Below, piece by piece: positions 44,544 to 51,902 of a DNA stretch of 64,000 bases (position 1 is the first letter of the stretch; every line of letters starts with the position of its first letter). The stretch is from BAIKAL-G1 sp943369525. GTDB lineage: Bacteria; Cyanobacteriota; Cyanobacteriia; PCC-6307; Cyanobiaceae. A program made the position numbers and the translations under genes. The notes below the pieces were generated by a model that was not told where the DNA came from, did not search any database, and saw only the letters and a list, made by a program, of their open reading frames with translations. The DNA lies in contig CALRNL020000011.1 of the NCBI GenBank assembly GCA_943369525.1, positions 31,919 through 95,918 on the forward strand, in the 5' to 3' direction.

Positions 44544-44986
44544 CGCTGGGGGGACTGGCGCAGTCTGTCCACCAGGCCATCGAGGGCGAGGCGGTAGCTG
44601 GTGGGACCAAAGCCGCAGATCACCCCGATCGCCTTGTCGGCCAGGGTCGAGTGGTTGCGGAAGGGCTCGCGGGCGTGGGTGTTGCTCAGGTGCAGCTCCA
44701 CGAAGGGGATCTCCACGGCCAGCAGGGCGTCGCGGATGGCCACCGAGGTGTGGGTGTAGGCGCCGGCGTTGATCAGGATGCCGTCGCAGTGGCCGCGGGC
44801 CTGGTGGATCCGGTCCACCAGGGCGCCCTCGTGGTTGCTCTGGAAGCTGGCCAGGGCCACGCCCAGGCCGGCCGCCTGCTGCTGCAGGGCCCCGTCGATC
44901 TCGGCCAGGGTGCTGCTGCCATAGAGCCCCGGCTCCCGGGTGCCGAGCAGGTTGAGGTTGGGTCCGTGGAGCACGAGCAACTGCAT
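44540..44986 (-). CDS. aroQ: Type II 3-dehydroquinate dehydratase
   Basis: A 148-residue shikimate-pathway enzyme. The start MQLLVLHGPNLNLLGTREP contains the active-site Arg and precedes the catalytic Tyr in GLYG. Then come FQSNHEGALVDRIHQA, LINAGAYTHTSVAIRDAL and ELHLSNTHAREPFR. All catalytic positions appear intact. It is coupled to miaE downstream. Confidence 0.96.
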   Translation of the reverse strand: MQLLVLHGPNLNLLGTREPGLYGSSTLAEIDGALQQQAAGLGVALASFQSNHEGALVDRIHQARGHCDGILINAGAYTHTSVAIRDALLAVEIPFVELHLSNTHAREPFRNHSTLADKAIGVICGFGPTSYRLALDGLVDRLRQSPQR

Positions 44987-45023
44987 GGGGAGGGGCGGCT
45001 GGTAAGTTCTTGGGGTGTGGTTC

Positions 45024-45105
45024 GGGTCGGTGCCCGAGTGGTTAATGGGGGCGGACTGTAAATCCGCTGGCTCTGCCTACGTTGGTTCAAATCCAACCCG
45101 GCCCA
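45024..45105 (+). tRNA. tRNA-Tyr (GUA anticodon)
   Basis: Acceptor GGGTCGG pairs with CCGGCCC (one G-U), discriminator A. The anticodon loop CTGTAAA gives GTA. A long variable arm, as in bacterial tRNA-Tyr, follows. The T arm GTTGG TTCAAAT CCAAC is intact. It is 10 bases before tRNA-Thr. Confidence 0.97.
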
Positions 45106-45115
45106 CCTTCCACAT

Positions 45116-45187
<72 letters not shown>

Positions 45188-45208
45188 TTCCAACCATCCA
45201 GAACCGAC

Positions 45209-45241
45209 AGCGGGGGCATCGGGGTGCTCCAGGCCCCCGCT
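45209..45241 (+). terminator. Terminator of the tRNA-Tyr/tRNA-Thr unit
   Basis: AGCGGGGGC pairs perfectly with GCCCCCGCT over nine base pairs with a 15-base loop, then TCTTGATT. The U tract is weak, but the location just after the tRNAs supports the call. Confidence 0.65.
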
Positions 45242-45277
45242 CTTGATTAGCAACGGCTGGGACTGGATCGGAGCTGC

Positions 45278-45484
45278 TTAAAGCTGGACCCATCTGGGCA
45301 GCACAACCAACACCAACCCAACCAGAAGCAAGGGGACAACCCCAGAGATGAAGTAGCGAAAGATCATCAAACACACCCCACAAACCAGGGGAACCAGGGC
45401 ACCATTCTTTTTGCCATAAACAAAATAGGCAAGCCCAAAGGCCCCTAAAAGCAGGTTGAGGGCCAGCATCGCAGGCGTTGGCAT
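45278..45484 (-). CDS. Small two- or three-helix membrane protein
   Basis: A 68-residue hydrophobic protein. It reads LALNLLLGAFGLAYFVYGKK, then a second segment (ALVPLVCGVCLMIFRYF), then VVPLLLVGLVLVVLP. The FGLAYFVYGKK and PLVCG features recur in small proteins of unknown function, sometimes labelled amino acid transport protein. ATG at 45484 is used because the family starts there; the frame extends to 45577. The gene is convergent with the tRNA pair. Confidence 0.65.
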   Translation of the reverse strand: MPTPAMLALNLLLGAFGLAYFVYGKKNGALVPLVCGVCLMIFRYFISGVVPLLLVGLVLVVLPRWVQL

Positions 45485-46035
45485 GGCTGCATCCACCGCC
45501 CAAGGAACCGAGTCCATGGTCCCACGGGCGACCCAGGGTGGGAACGGATTCAGGGCGTCAACCCAAATCGGCACCACCGAACTGCATCAGGGATGAGGAA
45601 CAAAAGAATGGCTTGAAAGAGCAGCACAAACCTTGGGCAACTGAATTCAAGATTGACATCACTCCCTAGCACCCTGCGCTTAGAACTTGGCCGATACCTT
45701 TGCCAATACCTTTGCCAATACCTTGACTAAAACATTGCCTAGCCGTGCATGACGAAGGATTCTCACCATCAGTCCATCACGATCGTAGTGGAAACTTTTG
45801 GCCGAGGTTGGGCGCTGGCCACCCCTTGGCCGCCAGCCCTGTTGCCTACTAGCAGCCATGGCTGGCCAATCACGCCAAGGGTGGGGCTAGCTTCGCTGGC
45901 CAAGTCCCATTCAAGGCCTGGCTTAAAGCCAGTTCACTGAAAGACAGGGTAAGCTAGTTCAAAGATCAATGAAACCCCTCCTCAAGCAAGTCGTTAGCCC
46001 CCGCCCCCAAAGCCAGACGGGTCCGAAGCCAGCCC
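45485..46035. other. Spacer before the LuxR-type gene
   Basis: About 550 bases with lower GC than the neighbourhood. It contains three 12-bp repeats and no recognised gene. An open frame of 63 codons at 45749-45940 has no family likeness and is doubtful. Confidence 0.4.
45690..45725. repeat. Three 12-bp tandem repeats (GCCAATACCTTT)
   Basis: Units at 45690, 45702 and 45714 read GCCGATACCTTT, GCCAATACCTTT and GCCAATACCTTG. They are non-coding and resemble in scale the 13- and 14-bp arrays in other spacers of the window. Confidence 0.88.
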
Positions 46036-46833
46036 ATGGGCCCATTAACACTGCCTGAGTCTCTCCTCTTTGCATGCTTGGCCCAAGCAATCATGATTTT
46101 CACCGCCAAACAATTGGCCCACGCCACAACAAGCTATGAAGCCCGCTTCCGCCTGGCCTACCTCTCCAGTGGCTTTGAGCCCACGGTCATTTTTGCTTGC
46201 CAGTCCCACCACCTGATTTCCCAATTATATAAGGGCCTGCCGATCAAGCGTCATTTCCTGGGCGCAGCCGATACCGGCAAAGAGGCCATAGAGCTTGTCT
46301 CCAGGCTCATGCCAAACATACTTGGAGTCGACGATACCCTTCCTGATCAGAGCACAACGAGCGTGATTAGCCAAGCGAAGCGACTGAGGCCAAGCATGCG
46401 CATTGCGGCATTCGTCACCAATCTGAATACATTTTTCGGCTATGTCGACTGCCCCATTATTGTGGCGGAAGCGGATATTTTGCGCCAACCAAATACCCTT
46501 ACGCTTGTCTCCATGGCGTTGATCAGCAACACCAGCTACCTCAGTCCATCGATCCATCAGCGCCTAGGCCAGCTGAAACAATCAGCCCCCGAGACCTACC
46601 CCGGAACCATTGTCCTCACGCCCCGGGAACATCAACTACTAGAGGCCTATGCCCTCGGCCTGAGCAATCAGGAAACAGCGGAGCAGCTTCAGCTCTCCGT
46701 TCGTAGCGTCCAAACCTACAGCGCCAATCTACTGAATAAGCTTGGAACCAATAATCGCCAAAAGGCCCTCAGACGGGCCTTCTCCCTAGGCCTGACGGAA
46801 TTAAGCCATCTATTTGAATCAAACTCTCGCTAA
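46036..46833 (+). CDS. LuxR-type response regulator-like transcription factor
   Basis: A 265-residue protein. The C-terminal helix-turn-helix (about 194-252: LTPREHQLLEAYALGLSNQE, then SVRSVQTYSANLLNKLG) is a clear LuxR/GerE domain. The N-terminal part is receiver-like (PNILGVDDTLPDQSTTS) but lacks a complete canonical phosphorylation set that I can recognise. No histidine kinase is nearby. The GC content is noticeably lower than surrounding genes, suggesting transfer or relaxed composition. An internal start (MIFTAKQLAH) is possible. Targets are unknown. Confidence 0.8.
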   Translation: MGPLTLPESLLFACLAQAIMIFTAKQLAHATTSYEARFRLAYLSSGFEPTVIFACQSHHLISQLYKGLPIKRHFLGAADTGKEAIELVSRLMPNILGVDDTLPDQSTTSVISQAKRLRPSMRIAAFVTNLNTFFGYVDCPIIVAEADILRQPNTLTLVSMALISNTSYLSPSIHQRLGQLKQSAPETYPGTIVLTPREHQLLEAYALGLSNQETAEQLQLSVRSVQTYSANLLNKLGTNNRQKALRRAFSLGLTELSHLFESNSR

Positions 46834-46855
46834 GGCTCTGCGGTCTGCCTACTAA

Positions 46856-47288
46856 CTAACGGCTCCCATCTCCTTCAGCGCTGCCGCAAGGAGCCGAAGC
46901 AGATGACTCGATCGAGAGTTCCACGACGCTGCGGAGTTGGGCCAGCCAAACAGGCCATTGGGAGCGGGGCAATTCAACGTCGAAGGACAAATCTTCATCG
47001 CGATAGAGTGTGGCCATGGGAGTCAGGTCAGCAATCTGCAGCAGTTCATCTGGCAGGGCGACACCCGCTTGCCCTAAGAGCGCCAAAAGCACTCTAAAAT
47101 CATGGCTGCGTGCATAATCAAGACCATGCAAGGTGGGTAGGGCCCTAAGCAATTTTTCAGCAGCTTGTTGGGCATGATTAGCCCAGGGATTCATCTGTGA
47201 TCAGTGGGTCATCAATAAGGCGATTGAAGATCACCTCGTCCTGCTGCGCCTTTCGCAACAGCAGCCGAGCTTGCTCAGCGGGCGTCAT
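46856..47288 (-). pseudogene. HEPN-domain protein, broken by a one-base frameshift
   Basis: The first part from ATG at 47288 reads MTPAEQARLLLRKAQQDEVI, then LIDDPLITDESLG and a stop. One base out of frame, it continues NHAQQAAEKLLRALPTLHGL, then YARSHDFRVLLALL. HEPN partners of minimal nucleotidyltransferases have exactly DESLGxHAQQAAEK here. Removing one T near 47176 rejoins them. The gene overlaps the nucleotidyltransferase gene by 14 bases, as in MNT/HEPN toxin-antitoxin pairs. As read, only a fragment of about 112 residues could be made from an internal ATG. Confidence 0.78.
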
Positions 47289-47598
47289 GCAGAAGTCGAC
47301 CTTCCTGGGCCAGGTGGTAATCCAGGGTTCCAGGAATCTTGGAGCGCTCTTGAAAGCTTACCTCCGTTGTCACCACAAGATCAATCGGCATCCATACATC
47401 CCGCAGCAGGCTGCCCAGCCGCAAGGTCTCGGCGTAGCGATTCACTAGCTCCCGTTCAATCACCATCAGATCGAGATCGTTAGCCGCCCTGAGATCGCCC
47501 CTGGCGGCCGAGCCAAACACAATCAGCCGCGAGGGAGCCCCATCGCATCGACTCCCCAGCCTGCACAGGCCCGCCCGATGGGGAACATGCGAGGCCAA
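47275..47598 (-). CDS. Minimal nucleotidyltransferase (MNT) antitoxin-like
   Basis: A 107-residue protein. The signature VFGSAARGDLRAANDLDL places GSAARGD at 29-35 and the acidic residues at Asp41 and Asp43. A third, Asp73, is in MPIDLVV. These enzymes AMPylate or otherwise neutralise a HEPN ribonuclease. The usual N-terminal helix before the core is poorly matched, so the start or N-terminus may be damaged. Its HEPN partner next door is frameshifted, so the pair is probably inactive. Confidence 0.78.
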   Translation of the reverse strand: MASHVPHRAGLCRLGSRCDGAPSRLIVFGSAARGDLRAANDLDLMVIERELVNRYAETLRLGSLLRDVWMPIDLVVTTEVSFQERSKIPGTLDYHLAQEGRLLHDAR

Positions 47599-47633
47599 GG
47601 GCAGCAGAACAAGGGCTATTCACCGCAACTCCC

Positions 47634-48506
47634 CTAAAAACCTGGCGGCCGCTTGCGTCCACTGGACAGGGACACATTGCCGGGCTGGCCCGCAGGATTA
47701 GCCGCAAATGGATTAGACCCACTGCTCGGCAAGCCCGTCACCAAGGGCATTTGCGGTGGCCTGGCTCCACCGGCCGGCTGGGGCACGGCCACCACGTTGA
47801 AGGCCAACGACCAACGTTCGCCCTCGCCGCGGAAGGGGGGCACCGAATGGGGTTGCCAAGCGGGGAACACGTAGAACTCCCCGGGCAGCGGCAGCACGTA
47901 CTCCGCCATGCCGGTGCGGAAGCTTTGGATGTGCCATTCCTCCGGGCCATGGAAACACAATTGGCCATCGAAGCTGGCGCCGCTGATCTGGGGGGGCACC
48001 TGGAGATAGAGCACCCCGGAAAAACTGCCGCCGTGGGTGTGGGTGGGGTTGTAATCCCCAGCACGCTGCACATTCAGCCACACGTCAACCATCTGCAGGC
48101 CGTAGCGACCCTCCGTCCAGGGGCCCCGGCCCTGGGGCGGTTGGCGATCGATCACATGGCGGATCCAGCGCTCGCAACCCGGCAGGATCACCTCGCGGCA
48201 CAGGTCCAGCACGGCAGGGTGCTGGGGCCCGAGCTCCAGCTGCAGGGCCAGCTGGCCGGCCAGTTTGCGGGAGGCATCGGGGCTGCGTTCGGGCGCCTTC
48301 AGCACCTCCTCGGCGAGCACCAGAAGGGCCGTCAGCAGGGCCGGGGGCAGGGTGCCCTTCAGCACGTAGCGGGGGAATAGCTCCAGCACCTCCATGGAGG
48401 GCCCCCCGGTGGCGCCGTCTGGGGCGGGGGGAGGCGTGCCAACCATGGGTGCAAGGGCCTGAGGGGGCGAGGCTAGGGCCTGGGGCAGAACCAATCGGTT
48501 CAGCAT
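47634..48506 (-). CDS. Putative 2-oxoglutarate/Fe(II) oxygenase (TIGR02466-like)
   Basis: A protein of about 290 residues. From MEVLELFPRYVLKG (residue 38) it fits a family of putative 2OG-Fe(II) oxygenases that begin with MELxxLFPTPV. The iron-binding region is NPTHTHGGSFSGVLYLQVP; the later His-Arg region is PHSVPPFRGEGERWSLAFNV. Substrate is unknown. The true start may be Met38; the first 37 residues are Ala/Pro rich. It is divergent from the aldehyde dehydrogenase. Confidence 0.75.
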   Translation of the reverse strand: MLNRLVLPQALASPPQALAPMVGTPPPAPDGATGGPSMEVLELFPRYVLKGTLPPALLTALLVLAEEVLKAPERSPDASRKLAGQLALQLELGPQHPAVLDLCREVILPGCERWIRHVIDRQPPQGRGPWTEGRYGLQMVDVWLNVQRAGDYNPTHTHGGSFSGVLYLQVPPQISGASFDGQLCFHGPEEWHIQSFRTGMAEYVLPLPGEFYVFPAWQPHSVPPFRGEGERWSLAFNVVAVPQPAGGARPPQMPLVTGLPSSGSNPFAANPAGQPGNVSLSSGRKRPPGF

Positions 48507-48564
48507 GGGTCGCCTTCGCGCCCTACGCCCGCCAGAATTTTGGGCCCAGCCCCCGTCCTCAGCC

Positions 48565-50019
48565 ATGTCGGCAGCGCCGCTATCCGAGCTCTTAGCAGCA
48601 CCGGGGGCACCCTTGGTTAGCAGGGCTACGCCTACGAGCACCGCCGTGTCTGGCGACACCGTGGCGGCCCTGCGCCTGCCGGTGACCCAGGGAGACACCC
48701 TGCCCCTGGCCTGGCGCCTCGAACAGCTCGACCGCCTGGAGCGCCTCTGCGCCGAGGGGGAAGACGCCGTGCTGGCCGCCCTCGCCGCCGACCTGGGCAA
48801 GCCGCCGCTGGAGGCCTATTTCGAGCTGGTGGCCGTGCGCGATGAACTCCGCCTCTGTCGCCAAAAGCTGCGCCGCTGGCTGGCGCCGCGGCGCGCGGCC
48901 GTGCCCCCCAGCCTGCAACCGGGCCGGGCCGAAACCCAGGCCCAACCCCTGGGCTGCGTGTTGATCATCGGCCCCTGGAACTACCCCTTCCACCTGCTGC
49001 TCCAGCCCTTGGTGAGCGCCCTAGCGGCGGGCAACACCGCCGTGCTCAAGCCGTCGGAACACGCCCCAGCCACGGCGGCCCTGGTGGCGGAGCTGGTGGC
49101 ACGCCACCTGGATCCGGGCGTGGTGCGGGTCGTCCAGGGGGATGGCCAGGTGGCCCAGGAGCTGTTGCAGCTGCGCTTTGACCACATCTTCTTCACCGGC
49201 GGCGAGCGGGTCGGCCGGCTGGTAATGGCGGCGGCCGCCCCCCACCTCACCCCCGTGACCCTGGAGCTGGGCGGCAAAAGTCCGGCGGTGGTGCTGGCCG
49301 ATGCCGACCTGGAGATCACGGCGCGGCGCCTGGTCTGGGGCAAAGCCCTCAATGGCGGTCAAACCTGCGTCGCCCCAGACCACCTGCTGGTGGAAGAGTC
49401 GATTCGCCAGGAGCTGGTCGGCCGGCTTGCCAGCCGGATCACGGCCTGCTTCGGCGCCGATCCCCTGCAATCACCCGACCTGGCCCGGATCGTCAACCGG
49501 GCCCAATTTGAGCGGCTCTCGGCCCTGCTCGAGGGTGCCCGCCAGCGGGGCCAGATCCTCTTTGGCGGCCAGAGCGATCCAGAGCAGCTGCGCATCGCCC
49601 CGACCCTGCTGGCGGTCGATGACCCGGCCGATCCCCTGATGGCCTCCGAACTCTTTGGGCCCCTGCTGCCGATCCTGGCCGTGGCCTCCCTGGCCGAAGC
49701 AATCACGGCGATCACCAGCCGGCCCAAGCCCCTGGCCATCTATTTATTTAGCCGCAGCGCCGCCGCCGAGCGCCAGTTGCTTGCCGGCACCAGCTCCGGC
49801 AGCTATTGCCGCAACGATGTGGTGATGCAGGCGGGCCTGGCGGACCTGGCCTTCGGCGGCGTCGGCGCCAGTGGCATGGGCAGCTACCACGGCCAGGCGG
49901 GCTTCGACACCTTCTCCCACCAACGCAGCCTGCTGCGGCGCCCCTTCGCCTTCGATCTGCCCTTCCGCTACCCGCCCTACGGCACCAAGCTCAACCTGGT
50001 GAAGCGCCTGCTGGGCTAG
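48565..50019 (+). CDS. Aldehyde dehydrogenase (ALDH3-like)
   Basis: A 484-residue NAD(P)-dependent enzyme. Catalytic residues are Glu234 in LELGGKSPA and Cys268 in NGGQTCVAPD. Asn in IGPWNYPFHL is the usual cofactor contact. The ALDH3 class includes fatty and carotenoid-derived aldehyde enzymes of cyanobacteria. ATG at 48565 (MSAAPLSEL) is taken over the upstream in-frame ATG that overlaps the divergent gene. The C-terminal RYPPYGTKLNLVKRLLG is typical of the group. Confidence 0.93.
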   Translation: MSAAPLSELLAAPGAPLVSRATPTSTAVSGDTVAALRLPVTQGDTLPLAWRLEQLDRLERLCAEGEDAVLAALAADLGKPPLEAYFELVAVRDELRLCRQKLRRWLAPRRAAVPPSLQPGRAETQAQPLGCVLIIGPWNYPFHLLLQPLVSALAAGNTAVLKPSEHAPATAALVAELVARHLDPGVVRVVQGDGQVAQELLQLRFDHIFFTGGERVGRLVMAAAAPHLTPVTLELGGKSPAVVLADADLEITARRLVWGKALNGGQTCVAPDHLLVEESIRQELVGRLASRITACFGADPLQSPDLARIVNRAQFERLSALLEGARQRGQILFGGQSDPEQLRIAPTLLAVDDPADPLMASELFGPLLPILAVASLAEAITAITSRPKPLAIYLFSRSAAAERQLLAGTSSGSYCRNDVVMQAGLADLAFGGVGASGMGSYHGQAGFDTFSHQRSLLRRPFAFDLPFRYPPYGTKLNLVKRLLG

Positions 50020-50141
50020 GCCCCGGCCCAGGCGGCGGCACTCCCTGGCCAGGTGCGGGGGATTTCGCCGCTGAATCGGTGCTCTAGGCACTGGCAGGCT
50101 GCCCGGTTCTCCGTAAGGTTCATCCAGCCGTTTCCCCTTCC

Positions 50142-51818
50142 ATGCGCCGCTCCGCTGCCGCCCTGGCCCTGGCCCTGTTGCTGCCCCTGCCCGGGCTGGC
50201 GGGTCAGGTCGTGGTGCGGCAGGGCGAAACGCTCTCGGACATCGCCGCTCGCTACAACGTCAGCGTGGATCGGCTGCTGCAACTCAACGGCATTAAGGAT
50301 CCCAAGGGCCTCCAGGTGGGGACCAAGCTCACGGTCCCGGGCGCTCCGAGCAGTTCGAGCCGCGGGGCGGGCGGGGGTAGCAGCAGCAGTGGGGCCGGCC
50401 GGGGCAACTACACGGTGAAATCGGGCGAAACCATCTCCGAACTCGCCGACCGCTACGGCATCAGCACCAACCGCCTGTTGGAGCTCAACGGCATCCGTGA
50501 CCCCAAGGGTCTCCAGGTCGGTAGCCGCATCACCGTGCCCACCGCCGGGCCCGCCGCCAAGCCCGCCAGCGGGGGCGGCGCCTCCAGCCCGGCCAGCCGC
50601 GGCCCCGGCAACTACACGGTCAAATCGGGCGAAACCATCTCCGAAATCGCCGACCGCTACGGCATCAGCACCAACCGCCTGTTGGAGCTCAACGGCATCC
50701 GCGACCCCAAGGGTCTCCAGGTCGGTAGCCGCATCACCGTGCCCACCGCCGGGCCCGCCAAGCCACCGGTGCTGCCCGCCATCAGCGCCGCCCAGGGCAA
50801 GGCCCTCAGCCACACGGTGCGCTCCGGCGACACCCTCTCCGATATCGCCAACACCTATGGGGTGCCGGTGGAGCGGATCGCCGCCCTCAATGGCCTCAAG
50901 GACCCGGACAACCTGGTGCCGGACACCCAGCTGAAGCTGCGCAACCCACCCCCTCTCCCGAAGCCGGCCGCCAAGCCCGCCAGCCGCCCCCCGGCCAAGG
51001 CAGCCCGCAAGCCCGCCGCTAAACCAGCCCCTAAGCCGGCTGTCGCCACCGTTGCCGCCCCCACCAAGGCACCAACGGCCAAGCCCGGAACCGCCCCCAC
51101 CACCACCAGCCCAACCCCGGGCCCGACCCCATCAACGGCACCGCAAGCGACCACCAAACCGGCGGAGACCACCCCCAGCCCCGTCGTCACCAAGCCCGCC
51201 GCCGAGAAACCTGGGGCGACGAAACCGGCCGCAACCAAGCCGGGGGTCCCTACCCCTGCTGAAACCAAGCCCGTGGCGACCAAGCCCGTCGTGACCAAGC
51301 CCGTCGTGACCAAAGCGGTGGTGAGCAAGCCAGTCGTTGAAAAGCCAGTGGCGGAGAAGCCGGCCGCCCAAACGGCTGAAACGGCCAAACCGGCCCAGAC
51401 GCCCAGCGCCAAGGACGAAACGGCCCTGAAGCCGGAGACCGTCGTTCGCCAGGAGCCAGCCGGGCAACCGGAGGTCAAACCGGAACCCAAACCAGAGGTG
51501 AAAGCCGAGGCCACCCCCAAGGCCGAAACAACCAGCAAACCGGCGAAAACCGAAGTGGCCACCGGCAAACCGGCCAAGCCCGACTGGCGCAGTTTCGGGC
51601 CCCTGCAGGTGGATTGGGCCAACTGGCAACCCATGGGCGGCAGCTTCGTCGCCCCGGGTCTCAATGCCACCGGCCAATCGTTCTATCTGGCCGTGAATTG
51701 CAGCGCCAAGCGCATCAACGCCACCGGCCCCTCGGGCGCCTGGAAAACCTGGGACCTGCCCAGCACCGACTACGAGCAACAGCTGGTGAAGGACCTCTGC
51801 CGGGCCAAGGGATCCTGA
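50142..51818 (+). CDS. LysM-repeat cell-wall binding protein
   Basis: A 558-residue exported protein. It has a signal peptide (RRSAAALALALLLPLPGLAG), then four LysM domains (about 22-66, 88-134, 156-202 and 225-268). They bind peptidoglycan glycans. A Pro/Ala/Lys/Thr-rich linker of about 220 residues follows. The final 75 residues form a conserved-looking domain with two cysteines. Domains 2 and 3 are nearly identical at DNA level. No catalytic domain is recognisable; it may be a scaffold or envelope-spacing factor. Confidence 0.88.
   Translation: MRRSAAALALALLLPLPGLAGQVVVRQGETLSDIAARYNVSVDRLLQLNGIKDPKGLQVGTKLTVPGAPSSSSRGAGGGSSSSGAGRGNYTVKSGETISELADRYGISTNRLLELNGIRDPKGLQVGSRITVPTAGPAAKPASGGGASSPASRGPGNYTVKSGETISEIADRYGISTNRLLELNGIRDPKGLQVGSRITVPTAGPAKPPVLPAISAAQGKALSHTVRSGDTLSDIANTYGVPVERIAALNGLKDPDNLVPDTQLKLRNPPPLPKPAAKPASRPPAKAARKPAAKPAPKPAVATVAAPTKAPTAKPGTAPTTTSPTPGPTPSTAPQATTKPAETTPSPVVTKPAAEKPGATKPAATKPGVPTPAETKPVATKPVVTKPVVTKAVVSKPVVEKPVAEKPAAQTAETAKPAQTPSAKDETALKPETVVRQEPAGQPEVKPEPKPEVKAEATPKAETTSKPAKTEVATGKPAKPDWRSFGPLQVDWANWQPMGGSFVAPGLNATGQSFYLAVNCSAKRINATGPSGAWKTWDLPSTDYEQQLVKDLCRAKGS
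50406..50555 (+). repeat. First copy of a 150-bp LysM-coding duplication
   Basis: The 150 bases match 50610-50759 with only a few differences (I count three or four). The copies are spaced 204 bases apart, so the reading frame is kept. This indicates recent duplication or gene conversion. Confidence 0.92.
50610..50759 (+). repeat. Second copy of the 150-bp LysM-coding duplication
   Basis: Partner of 50406-50555. Differences are mostly silent, plus one leading to Leu versus Ile (ISELADRYG versus ISEIADRYG). Confidence 0.92.
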
Positions 51819-51838
51819 TCGACTTTCCTGATCGCGCA

Positions 51839-51890
51839 TTGCCTGATCGCATGGCCTGAGCCCTTGGCCTAATCCCTTGGCCTGAACCCC
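51839..51890. repeat. Four 13-bp tandem repeats (TGGCCTGAGCCCT type)
   Basis: Units at 51839, 51852, 51865 and 51878 read TTGCCTGATCGCA, TGGCCTGAGCCCT, TGGCCTAATCCCT and TGGCCTGAACCCC. A fifth degenerate copy (TCCTGATCGCGCA) precedes them at 51826. They fill the gap between the LysM gene and recQ. Confidence 0.88.
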
Positions 51891-51902
51891 TGGCTGGGGC
51901 CC

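Noticed and set aside
45749..45940. A 63-codon frame upstream of the LuxR-type gene
   Set aside because: No family likeness, no clear ribosome-binding site and composition of spacer DNA.
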